Shown here piece after piece: positions 45,529-56,546 of a DNA stretch of 64,000 nt. This DNA is from Cycas panzhihuaensis (lineage: Eukaryota; Cycadophyta), in assembly GCA_023213395.1 (NCBI GenBank), contig CM041465.1, forward strand, positions 218,991,741 to 219,055,740, written 5' to 3'. The position numbers and the translations under genes are program-made. Every line of letters begins with the position of its first letter. The stretch's first letter is position 1. The notes under the pieces were generated by a model. It made no database searches. It worked only from the letters and a program-made list of their open reading frames with translations, and was not told the origin of the DNA.

Positions 45529-47500
45529 ATGCTACATTTCTCATGTCGTTTACGAGGTCTACCGCCATTATTAGAAGACCCTTCATATCACTCCCTTCCG
45601 TCATCGGATTCTGATTCAATAATGGAGGGCTATCATTCTGACTGGGCTTACCACACCTTGGTCTCAGGAACTCAAGAGTTTCCCGCATCCGTTCTGGGAT
45701 CCACCCAGGAGGGTGACGATCCCATTTATTACCCGGGTGACCAGCCTCACCCCTCCGACATCCATCCTTCTGCTCATGTAGTAGAAGGCTTGCGTCTTCA
45801 TGAGATTCACCATCCAATTGGTGATTCTTATGAGGAGTGCCCTGAGGGGTCTCCGTCATTCGAGGTCCCATCAACCTCTTATGGTTACGAAGATACCCCT
45901 CCCATCGACGTGATTGAAGCTATCATCGAGTACTTTCGAGCGACTCGCCTTCAAGCACGTCCCAGGTGGTTTGAAGAAGCTTTGCATGGTAGAGCGCCTT
46001 CTTCATCTACACCTGTGCCTTCCATGGCAAGTAATCCTTCTGTGCCTGTGCACTCATCCCACTCTGTTTCTACACTGACTTTGGGGACAAGTATCGCACC
46101 CTCTATTCTTAGTCATGGTCCTAATTCTTTAGGACCCATTCATGGTGTGTCTTTTTCCCAGCTTAGGGTTAGCATACCTTTTCTAAGCCAAGTGAATGTG
46201 CCACCTCCAAATGTGGCACACGCATTCCCTAGTAGGCCTAAAGGTCCTACTAGTACTACTGCCACTAGCTATATGGGACCTGCTCCCACATATATTTAAA
46301 ACCCATCTAATGGTCCTCGACTTTACATACCCCCGGGTTATACATCTCAACCTTGGGGGAAGGTTAAGGGGAACCACCTTCCAGCTTATGGGGTGGACTC
46401 GCTACACCCATATGGGGTAGAACCACCTACAGGTGGCCCATATGGGCAGAATCTGATCCCGCACCCTCCATTTCTGTCATCCAGCGCAACTTCTTTCACT
46501 ATGCCTTTGCAAGGGAACCTAGCTCCCTTCCAAGGCGTTTATCCTCAAGCCCCCTTCCAACAAGGGGCATTTCCGTAAGGAGGGATGGGTTTACCACCCC
46601 CATCCATTCCTTGCTCATTACCGTTCATCAACCCTACGACCCATGTAAGGGCACATCCCTTCATGGATTATAGATCAACACCGCTATCCATTAAGGTGTT
46701 AAGAACTAACATGCCGTCTCATCCTCCCGAAGTTCACAAATTTGATGGAACTTCGTCGCAAGACCCAGCTAAACACATGCGTAGTTTTTCTATGGCGTGT
46801 ATAGACTACTGGGCTTACGACCATATCTTAATGAAATTGTTTCCTCGATCTTTATAAGGCAATGCCCTGAAGTGGTTTTATCACCTCCCTACCCACTCTA
46901 TCTTTTCATTCCAACAATTGGTAGACAAATTCATTAACTACTTTGATGTAGCCCATCCATTTGAAAGCAGAATGAAATCCCTCTTATCGTTCAAACAAGG
47001 TCACGATGAAATGAGTCATGACTTTGTAAGATGATTCCATGACCTTCTTCACTCCACTAAGGCCACGTTGCCCAAGGAGCTAAAGAGAGACATTTTCATT
47101 AATGCACTTCACCCTGAAGTACATGTGGAAGTCCTCAAAATGGGGACAACCACGTGCGACTCCGCGATCGTGAAATGCTTAGCATTAGAGGCTATTGAGA
47201 TCCAAGCCAGACTCAAGAGGCCTCTTAAGCCCTCATAATGTTATGAGGCATCTCCCTCAACTAAGGAAACTAAACCTTTGTAACCCACCAGGTCTACTTC
47301 TCACCCGATTGAGAGGACTTTAGACCCCCTTACTTCTGCCATACGCTCATTTGAGCATATGATGAAGGAGCTTAAACTCTAAGCCCCTTCATCGCCAACC
47401 TCCAACAAACAAATTCAACAGGCTTCTCAAGCTACTCCCCCCAAATGAGGTAGTACCCAACCTTCTCAAGCGAGGAAAGTTGATCCTCTGCTTGAGAAGA
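45529..47500 (+). pseudogene. Tat gag, stop-interrupted
   Basis: One plus-strand frame runs from the ATG at 45529 for about 650 codons, broken by stops at 46297, 46576, 46855, about 47032, 47236, 47281, 47380 and 47446. The first 256 codons are Ser/Pro/His-rich. The capsid-like part follows (46720-47220): HKFDGTSSQDPAKHMRSF, then GNALKWFYHLP, SFQQLVDKFINYF, MKSLLSFKQGHDE and LPKELKRDIFINALHPEV, the retrotransposon gag pattern (W.Y.LP, F...F). The frame then shifts by about 47500, and the expected zinc knuckle is not clearly readable. The start is the first ATG downstream of the primer-binding region. Confidence 0.8.
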
Positions 47501-47501
47501 A

Positions 47502-48610
47502 GTGGTACTTCATCCACGGGAGTGCTTCCATGATGGCTCGCATTGTCGGGTGCAACACCCTCGTGATGCTCCACAATGTGATTCATCTCCTAGATGGGCT
47601 TCGAGGCCCAATCTCGATCAACCCGTTCATAAGGATTTGTTCCCCAAATATGGGGAGTGTGATTGTAATGCTCAACAAAGAAACAACCGGAACCGGGGCA
47701 GATCCCCTGATTCTCACCCTTTGCATGGTAGAGGGAAGGGTGTGCGAGATTCATCATCCTTCTCGTGTTCCCCTGACCGCCGTGCTCCTTGGCCTTCGCG
47801 ATCCTGCAACAAGGGAAAGAAGGTAATTTAGATGCTTGAGACCACTCCCCTTTATGCCTTAACTTAGTCTCAAGCCGTGAAAGAGGCAGCTGGCGCCTCT
47901 ACATCTACATCATATCTAGATCCTCCTCTGGAAGCTGTTCCCCCAGAAATACCTTTGCTTCCTAAGAACATTCCCATCCGCCCCAGTCGCTTCGACTTTA
48001 GGAGAGCCCTTACCCAACCCATAGGGAAGGGTAAGCCTTTTTTCGTAGTTGAAGAGCTTCATACCGTGGTTGCCAAGATGTCCATCATGGATGTCTTGAA
48101 AAGCTGTCCTGAGCAACGAACACTCCTCCTGGAAGCTTTAGGATTGAATGACGCGCCTGTTCACGCTTTGGGCACCACCCAAAGTTGTGAACCTGTCATC
48201 TCCTTTGATCCTAAAGATCTTCCCCCAGCCAGTGGAAGGGAATACCAATGGAACTTCCCTTTCATCATTACCATAGACACACCCGATTGTACATTGCGAA
48301 GGACCGTTGTGGATAATAGTTCTTCTGTGAATGCTATACCCTTGCGTGTTATGCAAGAGCTTGGCATTTCTGCCTTGGAAACTATTCCATGTTGATGTCA
48401 AGGCTACAATGGTAGCGAAAAGACTCCCTTGGGATCTGTCTTGATACCACTCACCCTCAAGATAATACTGTCCATGCTGACATTGTTGTCCTCAATGTGG
48501 ATGTTGATTACAACCTCCTCCTGGGTCAACCATGGCTTGACTAAATAGGAGCCGTGTGTTCCACCCATTGGGGGCAACTTAAGTTTGTCCATAACAGACA
48601 AATGAGAGTT
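47502..48610 (+). pseudogene. Tat aspartic protease region
   Basis: A frame from 47502 (Arg/Cys-rich, perhaps the remains of nucleocapsid) runs through one or two stops into an open stretch 47877-48395. Its end reads FIITIDTPDCTLRRTVVDNSSSVNAIPLRVMQELG. The Tat protease box is V(D)NGSS.N..P, so the Gly after DN appears as Ser (AGT for GGT). After a frameshift at about 48396 the rest is readable: ADIVVLNVDVDYNLLLGQPWLD.IGAVCSTHWGQLKF. The protease cuts the polyprotein; this one is probably dead. Confidence 0.75.
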
Positions 48611-49440
48611 GTTTCCCGCGAGTGACCACTGATGAAACAAACTAGACCATTTACTCAAGCAAGCCATGGCCATGCAAAGGGAAGTAAAGGCCCTTCTAAT
48701 CACGCCTCGCCTTGCTCCATCAGTATTCCTGATCCTTCTAGCCATGAAGAAGATCCCACATCTTCTTCTTCTGGTCTAACTCGTTTTGCCCCCATCGGCA
48801 TTGGAAGCTATGGTTACCTCACCATGTTTAGCGATGATGGGTCCCATAGTGAGGATGAGGACTTCCCTCACCCGGTTTGCTTCCTTCGCACTAGTGGGGG
48901 GCATTCTTCTTGTTCTAGGTCTCAACCTAGGATCCCCTTTGTTGAAGAGCCTGATCACTCTCTCGTGTCACATACCATTGTGCATGTTGACAGGCAGATC
49001 CCTGGCTCTCCCCTTCCATCACCTTTCATAAGTGATGGCATCGAGAGTTTCCCCCCTGCCTCTTACAAGGGGTCTCCCCTCGACTCTCCCTTAGAGTCCC
49101 TTGGGGATGTTGGGTAGCTTATAGGTCATCCTAGTTCTATTCCTCCTATTTCATCCCACACCTCATCCATTCGAAGTCAAATCATCCATGGGGTAGACTA
49201 CTTCGAAGACGATGAGGCCTTGCTAGAGCACTTAGCGGGCTCCATGCCCAACCTACCTTCTGGTCACCACAAGCTTGGCCACTAGAAGATCCTAGCGATT
49301 GGGTCCACATTAGCTGACCCGATCTCATCCTCTGTTCCTTCTCCTCATGTCGACCTTGCCCCCCTCAATTTTGAGGAGGAGAACGCCATGTGTATGGGGG
49401 CAACTCAAGACATAGTCCTCACCCCCGGACAAGGTCATTA
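48611..49440 (+). pseudogene. Protease-RT linker of Tat pol
   Basis: A Ser/Pro/Asp-rich stretch with an open part 48632-49117, then VDYFEDDEALLEHL and HVDLAPLNFEEENA before RT. No domain is recognised; Tat pol proteins usually have a low-complexity linker here. One stop (49117) and a frameshift before RT interrupt it. Confidence 0.6.
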
Positions 49441-50660
49441 AGGTAGGGGCAGAATGTACCCTTGATGAAGTAAGGGAATATTCCCTTTTGTTCAAGGAAT
49501 TCTGGGATGTTTTTATGTGGGACTACTCCAACATGAAGGGAATTGACCCCTCCATCGTCACCTACAACCTCACAACTATTCCTGGCGCCTGCCCTATGTG
49601 CGAGAAGCAACGTCCTCTCCATCCCAAACTCTCAGCCATTGTCAAGATGGAGGTTGAGAAACTTTTAAATGCAGGACTTATCTCTTCCATCGATTACCCT
49701 AAGTGGGTATCGAGCATCATTCCCGTTGCCAAGAAGAATGGGACCATCCAGATATGCGTTGATTTTCATGACATTAACAACGCATGTCCCAAAGATAACT
49801 TCCCACTCCCTTTTATCGATTAGAAATTGATCGAACTACTGGATTTAAAGTTATGTCCTTAATGGATGGCTTTTCTGGCTACAAGCAGATCCAGATATCC
49901 CCTGGAGACCACCACAAGACGACCTTCACTACCCCGTGGGGTACCTTTGCTTATAAGGCAATGCCCTTCGGTCTTAAAAATGAAGGAGCCATATACCAGA
50001 GGGTTATGCATTTCATTTTCCATGACCTCATCAACAACACGTTGGAGGTCTTCATGGATGACATGATGTGTCTCTCACATACTAGAGCCCATCATCCCTC
50101 CAACTTGCAGGCCATCTTTACACAATACCGCAAGTATCATGTCAGTCTAAACCCACTTAAATGCGTGTTTGCTATCACCTCAGGCAAACTCCTAGGTTTC
50201 CTTGTCTCAAAGCAAGGAATCCAAATCAATTCGGATAAAGTTAAGGCAATCCTTGATACGCTGCCTCCTAGAACCCAACAACAGATCAAGTCGTTTCTAG
50301 GTAGGCTCAGTTTCTTAAGGCATTTTCTGGCGGACTTCGCCATAAACGCCAAACCCCTTACTAACCTATTGAAGAAAGGAGCCCCATTTGTTTGGTCTAA
50401 CAAGACCCAACAAGCCTTTGCAGGACTCAAGGAAGCTCTCACTTCTGCTCCTACTTTAGCACCTCCTCGCTTTAATAGACCCTTCATCTTGTATACCTTG
50501 ACGACCGATGAATCCTTGGGCGCGATGCTTGCACAGGAGGATGATTTGGGAACTGAGAGAGCAATCTATTTTATCAGCCGCACCCTCATGGCTGCTGAAC
50601 TTAATTATCCCCCTGCTAAGAAGGAATGTATCTAAGTCATTGGGTTGTCCTGCTTTAAGA
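49441..50660 (+). pseudogene. Tat reverse transcriptase and truncated RNase H
   Basis: RT is in two open blocks (49488-49823; 49853-50635) split by a TAG at 49822 and a one-base shift near 49837. Motifs: EFWDVFMWDYSNMKGI, SIDYPKWVSSIIPV.KKNG, QICVDFHDINNACPKDNFPLP, MDGFSGYKQI, FTTPWGTFAYKAMPFGLKN, LEVFMDDMM (both active-site Asp kept), KCVFAITSGKLLGFLVS and RLSFLRHFL. RNase H starts with WSNKTQQAFAGLKEAL and reaches NYPPAKKEC at 50629. It then jumps, with a stop, almost directly to the FDL..I...K tail, so about 50 residues of the RNase H core are missing. Transposition would fail without help. Confidence 0.9.
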
Positions 50661-52077
50661 GTTCGACCTGTAAATCATTAACAAGAAGTCGAAAAAGGGA
50701 ATGATAGTGGCAGAGCAGTTAGCCGATGCTCCCATTCCCAACATGAGTGGCGTTCCCATTGATGACTCTCTCCCTGACGAGTCTATTCTGACTGTTCAGG
50801 GCACCTCTCCTCATTCGCTCACCGATAGTGAGTGGTATGGCGACATTGTGTGGTATTTGACTTAGCAGGAATGTCGCCCTGAAGCCAGCAACAAAGTTAG
50901 ATCGCGCATCTGTGCCACCGCCAGACAATACTTCCTCATAGACGAAGTGTTGTACAAGAGGTCCTTCAATGGGATCCTTCTTCACTACGTCACTTTGGAT
51001 GAAGCGGACCAGATACTCCGCGAATGCCATCATGGCATTTGTGAGGGCCACTTTGGGGGCCAATCCATGGCCCAAAGGATCCTCCGCATGAGTTATTATT
51101 GGCCATCCCTTTTTAAAGATGCCCATGCTTACGCCCTGAGATGTCGATGATGCTAAGAGCATGCTAACATCTCTCATGTGCCTTCTGAGGCCCTGCACCC
51201 TATCGTATCTCCATGGCCCTTTTCTCAATGGGGTTTAGACCTTATTGGTGCCATATCACCACCTTCTTCAATGCAGCACAAGTACATCTTGACTTCTATG
51301 GAGTATTTTACCAAATGGGCGGAGGCAATCCCCCTGTCCACTACGCTTGGCAAGACGATAGCCACCTTCGTCTACCAGCACATCGTTTGTCGTTTCAGGA
51401 TCCCAGATGTCTTGATCACAGACAATGGAACCCCCTTTTGTAACAAGGAGGTGGACGAGCTTTGTGAGAAATTTAAGATTTCTCATAAGACCTCATCTCC
51501 TTATTACCCCCAAGCCAACAGACAAGTTAAATCATTCAACAAAACCCTTATTAACATTCTAAAGAAAACTATTGCACAATCTCAAAGAGATTGGCACCTC
51601 CAACTTCCTTCTGCCCCGTGGGCCTATCGCACTTCTATCCGTACGGTGACTGGAATGACTCCATTTTCTTTGGTCTACGGAACCGAGGCGGTACTCCCAT
51701 TAGAAGTGGAGATCCCCTCTCTATGGGTCTTCCTTAGAGGTCTTATCGATGAGGAGTTTATCCGCCAGACTCGTCTCCTAGATCTCGAGGCCCTGGATGA
51801 GAGGCACTTAATGGCTTACCAAGTGAATCTCACTTCGAAAGCCCGCTTGCAAAGGACTCATGACAAATATCTTCGTGCTTGTCCTTTATGCCCTGGGGAC
51901 CACGTCTTTAAGTTGGAATATCTCTACGATCGTCTGACCAAATTTGGGCCTAAATGGGTCAGTCCTTTCGTCGTTCTTGAGAGCCTCGATAACGGCGCTT
52001 ATAGGATCGCCACCTTAGAGGGCCTAGAATTTGAGAAGGCAGTCAACGAAAAATTCCTTAAGAAATTTTATGCATGA
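50661..52077 (+). pseudogene. Tat integrase
   Basis: After the RNase H tail (IVAEQLADAPIPN) integrase begins near 50880. The HHCC finger reads CHHGICEGHFGG, then SYYWPSLFKDAHAYALRCR.C with two stops at 51148 and 51154. The core is in an open stretch 51178-52077: WGLDLIGAI (first Asp), VLITDNGTPFCN (second), then YYPQANRQVKSFNKTL, where the family has QANGQVE: the catalytic Glu is Lys and the Gly is Arg. GMTPFSLVYGTEAVLP and the KFGPKWVSPFVVLE box follow. The TGA at 52075 is the natural end of pol. No chromodomain, as expected for Tat. Confidence 0.9.
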
Positions 52078-52737
52078 TCCCCTCGATAATCCCTTCGCCA
52101 TGCTTCGAAATGAGCCTAAACTACCATCTTAAGTTGTTCCCATTTCTCCCAGCGATGGGTGGAATGACAACTTAGGATGGCCTCCTCCATTTCCTTTCGG
52201 TTCCTCCAGTGGAACCCGTGTTCCCATATCCCTTTGGGACTTTTGTCTTCCTATTTGGGCATCCCCCAGTTAGGACGACGCTCTGGAGTATCATTACTCC
52301 CCCTCTCACTTGGTGTTTCCTTTGCATATCCCGTTATGCTCCTCCGTGGATGTGTGTGTGCCCTATTTCTAACACCACATGTGTCTATCACCTCTACTCA
52401 TGGTAGTCGTATGTGCTCCTGTTAGATATATAGCCATGCATGGAAGGAAATGCGTGCATCATATAACAAAGCATCTATAACATACATAACAAAACATACA
52501 TGTCATCTGTCACACATGATATACACATCATCACATATCAAAACGGGGTATCAATCACCCCGTCTATATGTATACACACACCAAAATCATATATCACATC
52601 GCACATATGGGAAGGCGGTGTCCTTGTAGGGGGGGTACAATCATATGACTCTATATATATGACCCCCTGGAGTCCCATGCTTTCCCCTATCAAAATCAAA
52701 TACATAACGACCACACTACTATTACCCCGCTCCTGGG
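52078..52737 (+). other. Non-coding spacer after Tat pol
   Basis: No domain seen in either strand. It includes CATAT/ACATA-rich short words at 52440-52620 and the end side of the antisense PMD gene. Confidence 0.5.
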
Positions 52738-54596
52738 GTATCATCTCCTGGTCTGTGTGAACTCTCTCCTGGGGACCACATCCTTCTGAGACTCCTCCTG
52801 GGTCTCCGTGAGCTCCCTGCCTCGCTCCCATCATCTCGTGGCACTCCTCAAGGTCGTCACTGTCGTATGGGTCTGAGTCCTGCTCTGTGCCAACCTCGAT
52901 GCTACCATGTCCTCGACCAGTCGATTGTATTCCACCTAGATATGGTCCCACTCCACCTCTATGAGGTGCAACCTCTCCTCCATCCCTCAGAGTCTCTCCT
53001 CTAACATCACCACCTGGATATGGCTCCCCATATCCCCTCCGACTCTACCCTGGGCCTCTAGTACCTGCATGTGACTCTGTAATACGTCTCGCATGCCCCG
53101 AGCCTCGTCTAGCTCTCGCTGCATCTGTCCCCTAAATATTATATGCTCTTAGGACTCTGCAGCCCATATATCTCTCGCCCTCAACAGTGGGGTGAACGCT
53201 GCCATGGGGGCACCTGCCGATCTAGGTGCATCCTCTACCTGGATGGGTGGCTGCCCCTCTGCATATACCTAAGGGAACATCTCCCTCACCATGGCCTCAA
53301 CCAACCGTCTGATCTCTACAGCACCTGCAAATCTGCCATGTCATGTATTAGTACATGTCTGTGCAAATATTAAATCAGAAACCAAACAATACAATGCATC
53401 TAGTTATTAAACAACGAGGAAGGTTGAGCCTCACCTGTTGTGGCTGCTAGCTCCTCTGCCTATGCGATAGCCTCTGCCCCTGGCTCTCCACCAACTCCAG
53501 GTGCCTCCTCCTTTGGCACCTCCTCTGTAACCACCTCCACTATTGGGGGCTGTGCCCCTCCCTCTGCTAGTGGAGCTACCACTCTGGGTCTCTCCACGAT
53601 CCTTAATCTCTGGGCTCGTGTCATAGGCCCCCTCATCTCCTCAACAGTTCCTGATGGTCCTGCCTCATCTGCAGCTCGCGATGGGACGACCCTATCTCCT
53701 CCATCTCTCCCATCGCTACCGTCGTCGTCTCCGGGGATAGCCCCTGCTCCTGCTACATCCTCGTCACTATCCCATCTCGTCGACCGGTAGGGGTTCGGTG
53801 TGTAGCCAGTCATCGTGAGTAAATCCAGTGACGTGGCATCAATAGACCTCCTGACATGCGCCTGATCCTCCACTTCCCTGCACCGGGTCTACCACCTGTA
53901 CACCATGGGTGCCCAGTCTAGTATGGGGTGTGGTCCCCCTGAAGGTGCCACTGCTGCAAAATGGTCAAAGAACTAGCACTACAATAGCATGCTGTATGAT
54001 AATCCACCTTTGCCCGCCATCCTGATAGCATCCAACTGGGTGACAAGATTCGCCGCTATATGGGTGGTCTAATCCAATCTCTTGCCGGCCTCACATCGAT
54101 GCACAGCCTCCATCGAGCCTCCTAGAATGTCCCTATAATTCTATTTCTGAGAAATTCAGAACAGAATGCATAGGGTGATCAGTTTCCTCACACGAGGAAC
54201 CCTGGACATCACCATGCTCTGTAGAGGCATCCCTCACCTCTCCCACCTATCCTGGCCCGTGCAGAACATGGATGCCTCCCGATGAGCCATCTCATTGCTA
54301 GGCAATGTCCCTAGCATGGCTAGTCTCCCTATCGCTGGCACCCTTAGGATCCACCAGATGTCTCTAGGTGTCATTGTGACGTCCCCTACCTAGGGCAGAT
54401 GGAACACGTGTCTCCGCCTGTCCCAATACGATACTATGTCCACAAGCAGTCTCTGATCTGACATGTACTGGGGTGTCTTCACCACCTTCAGAAATCTGCA
54501 TCTCTGGAAGACCCCTTTGTCCTCTCTACTCATCATCTCCAAAAATCTCAACAGAGCCATGCCAACATTCTTGCGGTTCTCCACCGTGGTCACTAC
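52738..54596 (-). pseudogene. Antisense plant mobile domain (PMD) gene, spliced relic
   Basis: This gene is read against the element. From 54596: TTVENRKNVGMALLRFLEMM, then LLVDIVSYWDRRRHVFHLP, and after a stop DVTMTPRDIWWILRVP, SNEMAHREASMF. This is the pattern of aminotransferase-like plant mobile domains: W(D).....FHLP.GE(M)T.T..D...IL..P. The frame continues, with stops, to an acidic Gly/Asp/Ala-rich part (53873-53463). An intron (53325-53434) with GTGAG donor and TTTGCAG acceptor joins it in frame to a coiled-coil-like tail (QRELDEARGMRDVLQSHMQ, LEERL, EERLHLIEVEWD) down to about 52860. The upstream limit may be a further TTTTTATAG acceptor at 54597. Function is unknown; extra ORFs on the antisense strand are known in Tat elements. 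Confidence 0.75.
53325..53434 (-). other. Predicted intron in the antisense PMD gene
   Basis: 110 bp, donor CAACAG|GTGAGG and acceptor TTTGCAG|GTGCTG on the minus strand. It splits a Gly codon (G|GT); joining gives ...ELAATTGAVEIRR without a frame change. The intron is AT-rich while both exons are GC-rich. Confidence 0.65.
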
Positions 54597-55762
54597 CTAT
54601 AAAAATACCACTCAAACGCATCAGTCTGCAGCCAGTACTCACTCCTAGCTTCTCCAGACCCTGTCTTGGCATCTTTTGGTCTAGATTTAGGACCCCTTAG
54701 GGTCCCCTTTCCTTTTTTTTAAAATCCTAGCCCTGCACCATGCTAAATTCTGTGATACCATAGAATTTAGGCAGGGCCAGGCGATCGTCTTGCAGAAAAG
54801 ATCGCGGCACCGTGAACATCACCCCCCTAAAAGGGGGGGTTCCCGGCACCCAAAAAATAAAATTTTTCCTCCGGGTAGGCCACAATTGGGCTCACCGAGA
54901 CTAGGGCTGCCTAATGCCCTAGTCCTGCCCCTCTCTAAGTCTAATTCAGACCCCAGGAGGTCACTTCTCACCCTTATGGGGCCTAAAACTACATAAAAAC
55001 TCATAAAAAAGCATTAAATCTCAATTTACGATTTCGGGTTGGGTTTGGTGATCCACTCACTAGATTTGGTCGCGCAATCGCCATCTCGATCCGGTCACTC
55101 TAGCTGTCTCCTCGTCTCGATCTAACGGTCAGATCTCTCACTGCATGTCCTGGAAGTGGGGTAGCGCTCTGCTACGTGAGGAACGAGCTCTAGATTTCAT
55201 ACGAGAGCTCGTGATAATGAAACCTTTTTCATTCGACTTTTCCTTACATAGGCGGGGCCCCCGCCGGGCACTTCTTCTTTTTTCGCCGTTGAGGCAGCCT
55301 TCCAGACCACATTTCTACCCTGGCCAGTATTGCCTTCTGGCCCAGTTCTCCTTTCAGTCTCTGTGGCTTCCTTTTGACCCGTTTCTCTTTGTGCATTAAT
55401 GGTGCCCTGAACGACTCATTTTGCCGAAGCCTCATCTCGTTTCACGTGCCACTCCCGTGTATGCCTGAGTTTATACTCGTTTGGCTCATTTCGCCACCCT
55501 AGACTCATTTTTGCCGCTCGTTTTTGCTCTTGGTACTCCCATAGGGAGTGTCCCCTCCGGCCGGGTGCCCCTTTGTGCTCCCTTAAGCCATTTTGGGTGT
55601 CCTAGGGGCCGTTTTCGCCATTTTCTTCCCTACCTTTAGGTCACCTCATTGCTAGGCCTTCGTACCCCTTTATGACTACCGTTACTAGCGATACAGAGTC
55701 CTCCTCTCACCTCTTTCTCTAGTCTCATTACACTTCTTCCCAGCAGAGAAGTCATCCTACTC
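54597..55762. other. Spacer between antisense PMD and second RNase H
   Basis: No plus-strand domain. On the minus strand an ATG at 54672-54670 followed by a GTGAGT at 54642 could be a tiny first exon of the PMD gene, but the implied 46-bp intron is too short for plants. It also has an A/T run and CCCCCC/GGGGGG runs at 54825-54845. Confidence 0.45.
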
Positions 55763-56184
55763 ATGGCTCTTTTCATTTTCACTGATGGCGGAAGCCATGG
55801 TAATCCTGGCCCTTCCACTGCCATGTGGATACTCCGTGATTCCTCTGGCCATGACTATCTACGCTCTGGTATCTTCCTCCCCGAGGTGACCAATAACGAA
55901 GCTGAGTACATGGCTATTATTGAAGCCCTCACCGATGCATGGCGTTTCCATCATAGACCCATCATCCTTCTTTGCGACTCCCAAGTGGTGGTGTCTCATC
56001 TCACCCAGGTCTACCAGGTGCGGTGCCCACGCTTCAAAGCCTTGGCGTCAACCGCGAGGTCACTTTTGGGTCGCTTCTAGTCCGTTGATATTTGCCATAT
56101 CCCCGGGCCCTCAATGCTGAGGCAAACAGACTCGTTCGCCTCATCCTTGAGCGTCGTCTTCCTCTTCTTAGCGACCACCTTTAA
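55763..56184 (+). pseudogene. Second, archaeal-type RNase H of the Tat element
   Basis: A separate ATG-started frame. Residues 7-17 read TDGGSHGNPGP, the archaeal-type RNase HI opening (D.(A/G)S.GNPGP), with catalytic Asp 8. NNEAEY follows (Glu 48), then LLCDSQVVV (Asp 72). A TAG at 56078-56080 and a one-base shift near 56101 interrupt the end, which reads HIP|RALNAEANRLVRLILERR; the family has ADxLA, so the last catalytic Asp is Asn. Such a second RNase H is known in some Tat elements. Here it lies past integrase and the antisense gene, 363 bp before the 3' LTR, perhaps made from its own mRNA. It may have offset the damaged canonical RNase H; that is only inference. Confidence 0.85.
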
Positions 56185-56531
56185 GAGACTTGCTTGGCCA
56201 GCCTGTTGCTAAAGTCTCTGGTCGCCTTTCTCCCAACTTGCTTGTTTAGTCTATTGGGTGCCCTCACATTACTCATTGCATTTCAGCAATGGGAGCATCC
56301 CCCTCTTTTCCCATTTACTTTATTTCCAGGTTGACTTTCAGGTGACACATAGGCATCCCCTATGTTGTCCTCGTCTTCGTCTCCTTTGTCTATGTGTTTC
56401 ACCACAACACTCGCCGACACCCTTGGTCCATATGATGTTCATGATTTATATATATATACACATGTACTACTAACAGTTTTTTGGTTGTCAGCATTAGCCA
56501 TCACACCACGCTTCCGAGCGGTGAGGCTCTA
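56185..56531 (+). other. Tat 3' untranslated spacer
   Basis: Nothing coding is recognised. It includes a TATATATACACATG run near 56448. Confidence 0.5.
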
Positions 56532-56546
56532 CTGCTAAGGGGGCAG
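56532..56546 (+). other. Polypurine tract of the Tat element
   Basis: CTGCTAAGGGGGCAG directly before the 3' LTR. Confidence 0.8.

Noticed and set aside
45485-45874. A 129-codon open frame on the minus strand
   Set aside because: It overlaps the start of gag on the plus strand and has no recognisable domain; GC-rich coding DNA often has open shadows.
50719-51228. A 169-codon open frame on the minus strand
   Set aside because: It lies opposite the integrase zinc finger, which has clear homology on the plus strand; the minus frame shows no known motif.
54597-54642. A 46-bp intron near the start of the antisense PMD gene
   Set aside because: Borders look plausible (GTGAGT, TTTTTATAG) but the length is below the usual plant minimum.
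55763-56184. Host RNase H gene fragment unrelated to the transposon
   Set aside because: It lies inside the LTR boundaries and before the polypurine tract, and the archaeal-type motif fits the known second RNase H of Tat elements. A tree is still needed.
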